DNA of 6,305 nt from positions 1 to 6,305 of the forward strand of contig JBBKVS010000080.1 in assembly GCA_037968555.1 (NCBI GenBank), written 5' to 3'. Position 1 is the stretch's first letter; each line of letters starts with the position of its first letter. Source of the DNA: JAWXBM01 sp037968555 (GTDB lineage: Bacteria; Pseudomonadota; Gammaproteobacteria; Xanthomonadales; SZUA-36). This document shows, piece after piece, positions 1-5,182 of the stretch. Both the position numbers and the translations under genes were made by a program. Below the pieces are notes generated by a model. That model made no database searches, was not told where the DNA came from, and was given only the letters and a program-made list of their open reading frames with translations.

Positions 1-7
1 GATATTT

Positions 8-12
8 CTCCT
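8..12 (-). promoter_or_regulatory. Possible Shine-Dalgarno for a minus-strand gene starting off the left edge
   Basis: AGGAG on the minus strand is followed by AAATATC up to the window edge, 7 nt. A start codon just beyond the edge would sit at normal spacing, which would make this the site for a further operon gene. The start itself is not visible. Confidence 0.3.
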
Positions 13-18
13 GTGCCT

Positions 19-38
19 GCGGCTTCTTGCCGCTTTTT
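19..38 (+). terminator. Possible rho-independent terminator reading rightward
   Basis: GCGGC (19-23), loop TTCTT (24-28), GCCGC (29-33), then TTTTT (34-38). The five-pair all-GC stem with a T tract on the plus strand would end a transcript entering from the left edge. There is no T tract on the minus side, so it is unlikely to end the hyu operon. The stem is short and could be chance, especially if the minus strand here belongs to a gene remnant. Confidence 0.4.
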
Positions 39-39
39 A

Positions 40-206
40 AACTACTGACTGGACAACGGGAATTTGATCCAGCACCTCAACTAAATCTAGCACGTCTGCA
101 TATTTTGCATTCATGTCAAATAAATTGGCCTTATGCGCCTCTGGGTTTCACAAGCCGGATCAGTAAAGCCTTGAATCATATCAACAAGCAGCAAGGCGGC
201 TTTCTA
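40..206 (-). pseudogene. Possible remnant of an isochorismatase-family cysteine hydrolase
   Basis: No intact gene is present. Minus-strand bases 203-114 read KAALLLVDMIQGFTDP followed by a short tail to TGA (113-111). The hydrophobic strand ending in VDM, then FTDP, is how isochorismatase-family hydrolases begin; the Asp (codon 182-180) would be the catalytic triad Asp. An in-frame TAG (206-204) sits right before the Lys, and no start codon with a ribosome site is seen. A second frame (147-40) continues with ANLFDMNAKYADVLDLVEVL and then IPVV, reaching a TAA at 39-37. The distance from FTDP to IPVV, about 32 codons, fits the first helix and second strand of that fold if one frameshift lies around 150-120. 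Family members run to about 180-230 aa; at most 55-65 codons remain here. The spot, about 40 nt after hyuB, suits a lost operon member: N-carbamoylsarcosine amidase of this family acts after N-methylhydantoinase. The match is from memory of the motif, so chance resemblance remains possible. Confidence 0.4.
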
Positions 207-218
207 CCCAGGCCTTGC
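191..218 (-). repeat. 7-bp perfect inverted repeat after hyuB
   Basis: GCAAGGC (191-197) and GCCTTGC (212-218) are perfect reverse complements around a 14-nt loop, starting 29 nt past the hyuB stop. In the transcript it would form a hairpin followed by UGCUUGUUG, which is not a true U run. It could protect the 3' end or act as a weak terminator. It also overlaps the first codons of the putative remnant, so it may have no function. Confidence 0.3.
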
Positions 219-246
219 GATTGGCGCTGCAGATCCGGCACAGCCT

Positions 247-2115
247 TTATGCCCGCGCCCGGGCAAAAGTAGGCGGAACCGGCGGCTCAAGATGCGTTTC
301 TGCTTTGCAGCGGGCTTTGATTTCCTCGATGGAGCCGCCGAAGTTAAACATCCCGAACTCTCCGCGTTTGTCACGCAATTCAGCGCGCAGATTTTCGGTA
401 GCTGCCGTGTCAACGGAGCCATCTGCCGCTATCACCACGCCATAGCGTTTTGCGCCTTCTGCGGTGACCAGACCACGATCAACATCCAGTTTAACCAGGG
501 CAGCATCACGCTCGTAAGGATCACCCCAGCCGCCACCACCCCAGGTGTTGAAGTAAAGCAGGTCGCCTTTCTTGACCTTGATGCCTTCGGACTTTGCCGG
601 CAACCAGGTTTCGCTGCCATCCTTTCGCGCCAGGCGTTTGGTGGAACGCATGCCAGGCTCGCCACCGCGCACACCCCAGGGATAGGTCAGCCAGCGCTCA
701 TCGTGAACGGAAATGGTGCCGTCCACCAGGAAACAGTAAGCCACCGACAGACCATTGCCGCCGCGATGCAAGCCGGCGCCACCGGAATCCGGGATGACGT
801 CGTAGCGCTCTATGCGCAGGGGGAAATAGGCCTCGATAAATTCGTTCGGTACGTTGGTAAAACCGGGCCACAGGGAATGACCGTCCGGGCCATCACCTGC
901 CGGGCGTCCCGGGATACCGCCAAAGCCGATCTGGAACAACTGGAACCATTCGCCCTTTTCATCGTAGCCGGAAAAGAACAGGTGCGGTGAGTCGGAGAAA
1001 CCGGCTGCATTGATGTAATCGGGTGCACTTTGTCCCAATAACCCGCCCATCACGTCAAAGATACGCCCCAATGCATGGGTGCGCCCGGACAGGGCTGCCG
1101 GAAATTTCGGCTTCAGCAAGGTGCCTTCGGGTATGCGCACATCCACCAGGTCATAGAATCCATCGTTAAAGAGGATTTGCGGATCAATCAGGTTGATGGT
1201 GAAGGACCCGAAAAACATCTTGAACATATCTTCATTGAGATAGAAATTGATCGAGCTTTCGGCCTGTGGGTCGGTGCCTTCAAAATCGAAAATCGCCTTG
1301 GAACCTTCGCGCCATAACTTGCAGCGAATCTTGTAGGGGCCCATCCCTACACCATCGTCGCAAACATAATCTTCGAAAACACGTGGCTCTTCCGGAACCA
1401 GCATTTCGATGATGGCTTTCATCGCCAGGTAATTGCGTTCCAGCATGATTTCCATGGTGGAATAAAACACATCATCACCAAAGCGACTGGCAATTTCGGC
1501 GCAGCGTTTGGCGGCTGTTTTGCAGGCCGCAACCAGGGCATTGAGATCGAAGCGGTTCCACTGCGGTGTGCGCACGTTGTGCAGTATCAATTCCAGTATG
1601 TCTTCCTGCAGCACACCTTTCTTGTACAGCTTGGTGGGCGGAATGCGAATACCTTCCTGGAAGATGGTCTCAGCCTTGATGGGAATGGAGCCGGGTACCA
1701 TGCCACCGTTATCCGACATGTGGCCAAACATGGCCGACCAGGCAATGTGACGACCGTCTTTGAAAATGGGTACTAATACTATCCAGTCGGGTAAATGCGA
1801 GACCGCCGCATTGCACATATAGGGATCGTTGGTGAGGATGATGTCACCTTCCTCGATATCGGCATTGTAGGCATCGGTGAATCCGTGAATGAAAGAGCCG
1901 AACTGGCCCACCACCATCTTGCCATCACGGTTGGCAATCATGGGGAAGCAGTCGCCCTGTTCGCGTATGCCCGGGCTCATGGCGGTGCGGAACAAGACCG
2001 CGTCCATTTCCACGCGCGCATTGCGCAGGGCATTTTCGATGATGTCGACCGTTACGGTATCGGGCTCGATGCGATTGAATGGGGCATCGTTGGTTTGAAT
2101 GATTCTTGATGGCAT
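247..2115 (-). CDS. hyuB: Hydantoinase/oxoprolinase subunit B (HyuB family)
   Basis: Partner of HyuA, expected to form a cytoplasmic complex and carry the hydrolytic or carboxylating centre. 622 aa, somewhat longer than many HyuB proteins. Conserved regions: FRTAMSPGIREQGD at 42-55, NDPYMCNAAVSHLPDW at 96-111, MFGHMSDNGGMVPGSIP at 129-145, EGIRIPPTKLY at 154-164, SGRTHALGR at 343-351, NVPNEFIEAYFPLRIERYD at 421-439, PDSGGAGLHRGGNG at 442-455 and NTWGGGGWGDP at 523-533. His107, Asp110 and His132 show the same HxxD plus 25-residue spacing as the Mn ligands of the acetone carboxylase alpha subunit (His150, Asp153, His175, recalled from the literature); Glu52 may supply another ligand. The last 60 residues (about 563-622) are a less conserved tail with MFNFGG and a proline-rich end. 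The ATG at 2115 is preceded by a full AAGGAGG. No gamma subunit of the acetone carboxylase type is visible here, which slightly favours an amidohydrolase over a carboxylase. Codon use appears like that of its neighbours. Confidence 0.93.
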   Translation of the reverse strand: MPSRIIQTNDAPFNRIEPDTVTVDIIENALRNARVEMDAVLFRTAMSPGIREQGDCFPMIANRDGKMVVGQFGSFIHGFTDAYNADIEEGDIILTNDPYMCNAAVSHLPDWIVLVPIFKDGRHIAWSAMFGHMSDNGGMVPGSIPIKAETIFQEGIRIPPTKLYKKGVLQEDILELILHNVRTPQWNRFDLNALVAACKTAAKRCAEIASRFGDDVFYSTMEIMLERNYLAMKAIIEMLVPEEPRVFEDYVCDDGVGMGPYKIRCKLWREGSKAIFDFEGTDPQAESSINFYLNEDMFKMFFGSFTINLIDPQILFNDGFYDLVDVRIPEGTLLKPKFPAALSGRTHALGRIFDVMGGLLGQSAPDYINAAGFSDSPHLFFSGYDEKGEWFQLFQIGFGGIPGRPAGDGPDGHSLWPGFTNVPNEFIEAYFPLRIERYDVIPDSGGAGLHRGGNGLSVAYCFLVDGTISVHDERWLTYPWGVRGGEPGMRSTKRLARKDGSETWLPAKSEGIKVKKGDLLYFNTWGGGGWGDPYERDAALVKLDVDRGLVTAEGAKRYGVVIAADGSVDTAATENLRAELRDKRGEFGMFNFGGSIEEIKARCKAETHLEPPVPPTFARARA

Positions 2116-2123
2116 TTGATTAG

Positions 2124-2130
2124 CCTCCTT
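2124..2130 (-). promoter_or_regulatory. Ribosome binding site of hyuB, overlapping the hyuA stop
   Basis: AAGGAGG, a perfect anti-16S match, lies 8 nt before the hyuB ATG (2115-2113). Its first two bases are the last two of the hyuA TAA (2131-2129). This fixes the hyuB start and suggests a ribosome finishing HyuA can reinitiate on HyuB, helping keep the two subunits in balance. Confidence 0.85.
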
Positions 2131-4189
2131 ACGGTACGACGTTGATCAGCAGGTTGCCGATCGAGTCCACAGTGGCCCGATGGCCGGGCAATATCACGGT
2201 GGTTGAGTCCATTTCGCTGACAATCGCGGGGCCCTCAACCAGCATGCCTGCGTGCAACAGGCTGCGATCATAGATACCCACATCATAGTTCTTGCCTTCG
2301 TAGTAGAACTGCGAATCGTGGATCTTGCACTCTTCCAGGCTGGCGCCTTCGCGGCCCACCTTGACCTCCTTGATCGCGCGTGAGCGGGCTTGCACGATGG
2401 CGCGGATCATCACCAGTTCGTGATCCTCACCCAGGGCAAAGGTAAACAGCTGCTCATGTTCCTGGTCGAATTTTTCGGTTAAAAGCGCCAGGCCTTTTTC
2501 CAGCAATTCCTCCGAGGTGAAATCCATGGTGATTTGGAAGGCCTGTCCGACATAACGAAGGTCGGCCTGGTAAGTGACTTCCTGTTTCTCTTCCGGAATG
2601 CCATCGGCATTCAATGACATGGCTGCGCGCTGGCGCAACTCTTCCAGGTCGGTCATCAATTGCTCGGGTGTCAGGTCTACTGCCTTGGACACATAAGTCC
2701 GCGAAGCTTCATCCTGCACCGATGTGGTGGCATCACCGTAGGCGCACAGAACGCCCGGCCCTGGCGGTACGATCACCGGCCAGGAGTTGGTCAATACGCC
2801 CATGGCATTACCGTGCAAAGGACCAGCACCTCCAAAAGCTACCAGCGCAAAATCACGTGGATCAAAGCCCTGCTCTACCGAAACCAGGCGCAGCGCACCG
2901 AACATGGATTCGTTGACGATCTTGATGATGCCTTCGGCAGCATCCATCAGACTGATACCCATGGCATCGGCAATGGTCTGCACAGCGGTTTCGGCGGCTT
3001 TCTTGTCAATGGCCATCTTGCCGCCGAGTTGCACATCCGATGGCAAATAGCCCAACACCACATTGGCATCGCATACGGTAGGCTCAGTGCCGCCCTTCAT
3101 ATAGGCAGCAGGGCCAGGTTCAGCACCGGCAGAATGAGGGCCAACACGCAGTGCTTTGGTCAGCTGCGGCACAAACGCGATGGAGCCACCACCCGCGCCC
3201 ACGGTGCGCACATCCACTGAAGGCGCCCGTACCGTCACATCACCGACCCGGGTTTCACGTCGCACCCGCGCACGCGCATTCTGGATCAGCGCCACGTCGG
3301 TTGACGTACCGCCCATGTCAAAGGTCAAGACATTGTCATAACCGGCACGGCTGGTGAAATAAATCGCGCCTGCTACACCGCCGGCCGGACCGGAAAGCAG
3401 CAAGTTAACGGGGGATTCGGCAGCCGCTCGCGAAGAAGCAAGACCGCCGTCGGAACGCAGGATGGACAATTGCACGCCATCACCCATGAGTTCTTCCAGC
3501 GACTGTTGCATATTGGTGATGTAGCTGGCCACTTCCGGGCGTACATAGGAATTTACCACGGTGGTTTCGGTGCGCTCGTACTCCTGCATTTCCGGCACCA
3601 CATCCGAGGAGATGGAAATCGGCACCTTGCCAAACACTTCCTGTGCAATCTCGCGTGCTTGACGTTCATGTTCGCCATTCGCATAGGCATTAATGAAACA
3701 GATGGTCAGGGCTTCCACCTGGCCGGTGTTTTTGAGTTTCTGCAGTTCGGTGCGCAAAGCATCCACATCCAGCGGTCGTACTTCTTCGCCCTTGGCGCCC
3801 ATGCGCTCTTCGGCTTCGATGGTTAACTCCAGGGGTGCCAACAATGGCGCTTTCACATAGCTTACCCAGCCACCCAGACCGCCCGGGCAGAATGATCTGG
3901 CCACTTGCAGCACCTGCTTGTAACCCGCCGTCGTAACCAGCCCAACCTTGGCGCCCTTGCCAGTGAGGACCGCATTGGTGGCCACGGTAGTGCCGTGCAT
4001 GACACGGTGTATCTTTTTGGGATCAACTCCGGATTCTTCGCAAATACGGGCCACGCCATTCAACACACCGATGGATGAATCCTTCGGAGTGGAAGGCACT
4101 TTGGCCGTATGGGTTTCACCGGTTTCTTCGTTAATCAATAGAAGATCTGTGAAGGTGCCGCCTACGTCGACGCCCAATCGATAACTCAT
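2129..4189 (-). CDS. hyuA: Hydantoinase/oxoprolinase subunit A (HyuA family, ATP-binding)
   Basis: ATP-binding subunit of a two-subunit hydantoinase/oxoprolinase/carboxylase-family enzyme; known relatives phosphorylate a cyclic amide or enolised ketone so that the B subunit can hydrolyse or carboxylate it. The 686 aa length is typical. Motifs in order: GVDVGGTFTDLLL at 6-18 (first phosphate loop of the ASKHA fold), HGTTVATNAVL at 65-75, YERTETTVVNSYV at 204-216, LRSDGGL at 244-250, LLSGPAGGVAGA at 264-275, FDMGGTSTDVAL at 290-301 (second phosphate loop), TVGAGGGSIA at 329-338, GPHSAGAEPGPAAY at 351-364, VAFGGAGPLHG at 450-460 (adenosine region), YVGQAFQI at 546-553 and EGPAIVSEMDSTTVILPG at 652-669. 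It starts at an ATG six nt after GGAG, 57 nt downstream of the lyase stop, and no terminator is visible in that gap. The hyuB start follows its TAA by 13 nt. Substrate is not determined: N-methylhydantoin, lactam, 5-oxoproline and ketone branches share these motifs. The symbol is a family label only. Confidence 0.94.
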   Translation of the reverse strand: MSYRLGVDVGGTFTDLLLINEETGETHTAKVPSTPKDSSIGVLNGVARICEESGVDPKKIHRVMHGTTVATNAVLTGKGAKVGLVTTAGYKQVLQVARSFCPGGLGGWVSYVKAPLLAPLELTIEAEERMGAKGEEVRPLDVDALRTELQKLKNTGQVEALTICFINAYANGEHERQAREIAQEVFGKVPISISSDVVPEMQEYERTETTVVNSYVRPEVASYITNMQQSLEELMGDGVQLSILRSDGGLASSRAAAESPVNLLLSGPAGGVAGAIYFTSRAGYDNVLTFDMGGTSTDVALIQNARARVRRETRVGDVTVRAPSVDVRTVGAGGGSIAFVPQLTKALRVGPHSAGAEPGPAAYMKGGTEPTVCDANVVLGYLPSDVQLGGKMAIDKKAAETAVQTIADAMGISLMDAAEGIIKIVNESMFGALRLVSVEQGFDPRDFALVAFGGAGPLHGNAMGVLTNSWPVIVPPGPGVLCAYGDATTSVQDEASRTYVSKAVDLTPEQLMTDLEELRQRAAMSLNADGIPEEKQEVTYQADLRYVGQAFQITMDFTSEELLEKGLALLTEKFDQEHEQLFTFALGEDHELVMIRAIVQARSRAIKEVKVGREGASLEECKIHDSQFYYEGKNYDVGIYDRSLLHAGMLVEGPAIVSEMDSTTVILPGHRATVDSIGNLLINVVP

Positions 4190-4246
4190 GTTGTTCTCCG
4201 CTGATTCATTTTGTGCTCAGTATCCTTGATTGTCTTGTCCAGGCAG
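4190..4246 (-). other. 57-nt gap between the lyase gene and hyuA, with a 7-codon mini-ORF
   Basis: No terminator hairpin and no convincing promoter is visible, so readthrough from the lyase gene is likely. A tiny frame, ATG 4209-4207 to TGA 4188-4186 (MNQRRTT), ends on the hyuA start codon in an ATGA overlap. It has only a weak ribosome site, so translation is doubtful; if translated it could couple to hyuA. Confidence 0.35.
4195..4199 (-). promoter_or_regulatory. Ribosome binding site of hyuA
   Basis: GGAGA on the minus strand puts GGAG seven nt (AACAACA-type spacer, six nt before the ATG plus one) upstream of the hyuA start at 4189-4187. It supports this ATG, which is directly followed by the family N-terminus (MSYRLGVDVGGTFTD). 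Confidence 0.7.
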
Positions 4247-5182
4247 CTACTTCATGCTCATTGCCTGGCTGGCCTGTGCCTGTTTCTGCAAATAACGCTC
4301 CAGCCAGGCCGAGGCGCGGCCACCGGGAGCGGTTCCTGTCAGTTCTTTGGCCAGCTTTGCTGCGCGCATCAGGGTCGACAGATCAATGCCTGTTTCATAT
4401 CCCATTTGCTGCAACATCATCACCACATCTTCGGTAGCGACATTGCCCGAAGCACCCGGCGCAAAAGGACAGCCGCCCAGACCGCCTATGGATGCATCGA
4501 ACTTGCGTACTCCTGCCTCCAGCGCAGCAAATACGTTGGCCAGGCCCATGGCGCGGGTATCGTGAAAATGGAAACTCAGTTGTTTATTGCCGTGCCGGTC
4601 TACCAGCTTCGATGCCATGTCCCGTACCTGCGCCGGATTGGCGGCACCGATGGTATCGGCGATGCAAACCTCGTCTGCACCGGCCGCCAACATGCGCGCT
4701 GCTGTATCTTCAACCACCTGCGAATTAACCTTGCCGTCAAAGGGGCATTCAAAGGCCACTGATACAGTAGCAGTCACCTGGATTCCATCTTTCTTCGCCA
4801 GTGCCAGTATGGCCAAAGTGGCGTCTTCTGCCTGCTGCCGGCTCATATGCGCGTTCGCTTGAGCCATGCCTTCAGTGCCATACAAAACCATGCAAACACT
4901 TTTCGCCCCAGCATCGCGAGCCAGCTCGTAGCCTTTCATGTTGGGGATCAGTACGGTAAACACGGCATCGCTGCGATCAGGTAAACCCGCCAGCAAGCGA
5001 TCAGCACCGGCCATGGCAGGCACGGCTTTGGGTGAGACAAAAGCGCCGACTTCGATGTGCGTCATGCCCGCATCGAGCAGAGCCTTGATCAACAGCAATC
5101 GTTGTTCGGGCTCAAGAATCTGTGGCTGGTTTTGCAAACCATCGCGTGGCCCTACGTCATTGACAATAATGCGTTCTGACAT
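4247..5182 (-). CDS. HMG-CoA lyase family protein (3-hydroxyacyl-CoA lyase)
   Basis: Metal-dependent TIM-barrel lyase that splits a 3-hydroxy-3-alkyl-acyl-CoA to acetyl-CoA plus a keto product; cytoplasmic. Numbered from the ATG at 5182 (311 aa): NDVGPRDGLQNQ at 8-19 gives Arg13/Asp14; Glu44 in IEVGAFVSP; Asp176 in ADTIG; HFHD gives His205 and His207; GGLGGCPFAPGASGN at 233-247 is the glycine-rich loop with Cys238 and Asn247. All sit at a constant offset of 28 from human HMGCL Arg41, Asp42, Glu72, Asp204, His233, His235, Cys266 and Asn275 (numbers from memory), so the active site looks complete. Pocket-near stretches differ: HDTRAMG instead of HDTYGQA, and VGAFVSP instead of VTSFVSP, so the substrate may not be HMG-CoA. 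Start choice: ATG 5182-5180 overlaps the CoA-transferase TGA as TGATG; an in-frame TTG one codon upstream (5185-5183) is closer to the AAAGGAG and cannot be excluded. The overlap implies translational coupling with the CoA-transferase, its likely upstream partner in the pathway. Confidence 0.93.
   Translation of the reverse strand: MSERIIVNDVGPRDGLQNQPQILEPEQRLLLIKALLDAGMTHIEVGAFVSPKAVPAMAGADRLLAGLPDRSDAVFTVLIPNMKGYELARDAGAKSVCMVLYGTEGMAQANAHMSRQQAEDATLAILALAKKDGIQVTATVSVAFECPFDGKVNSQVVEDTAARMLAAGADEVCIADTIGAANPAQVRDMASKLVDRHGNKQLSFHFHDTRAMGLANVFAALEAGVRKFDASIGGLGGCPFAPGASGNVATEDVVMMLQQMGYETGIDLSTLMRAAKLAKELTGTAPGGRASAWLERYLQKQAQASQAMSMK

Larger units (their letters stand above)
1..246. other. 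Intergenic stretch left of hyuB, without an intact gene
   Basis: About 246 bases follow the hyuB stop. They hold the putative isochorismatase-family remnant, a 7-bp inverted repeat, a small GC hairpin with T5 and a purine-rich AGGAG close to the left edge. Bases 37-125 look more AT-rich than the genes. No tRNA, IS end, CRISPR repeat or convincing promoter was seen. Confidence 0.7.

Noticed and set aside
37..114. Minus-strand 25-codon small ORF (MNAKYADVLDLVEVL...)
   Set aside because: Poor ribosome site, and the open frame continues upstream of the ATG; better explained as part of the putative gene remnant.
85..119. Perfect TTGACA (minus, 119-114) with TAGATT downstream as a promoter
   Set aside because: Spacing is about 24 nt rather than 16-18, and no acceptable -10 lies at the right distance.
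27..272. Plus-strand frame of 81 codons in the intergenic stretch
   Set aside because: TTG start without a ribosome site, begins inside the hairpin and runs into the hyuB 3' end; no recognisable motif.
292..990. Open plus-strand frame of 232 codons
   Set aside because: Lies wholly antisense to hyuB, which carries clear family motifs; the plus-strand translation has no recognisable domain.
2660..3220. Open plus-strand frame of 186 codons
   Set aside because: Antisense to hyuA over its conserved core; low-complexity translation, no motif.
4190..4246. Separate sigma-70 promoter for hyuA
   Set aside because: TGGACA and GATACT on the minus strand are only 11 nt apart; no convincing pair was found.
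4211..4762. Open plus-strand frame of 183 codons
   Set aside because: Antisense to the lyase gene over its conserved His, Cys and Asn motifs; a shadow frame.
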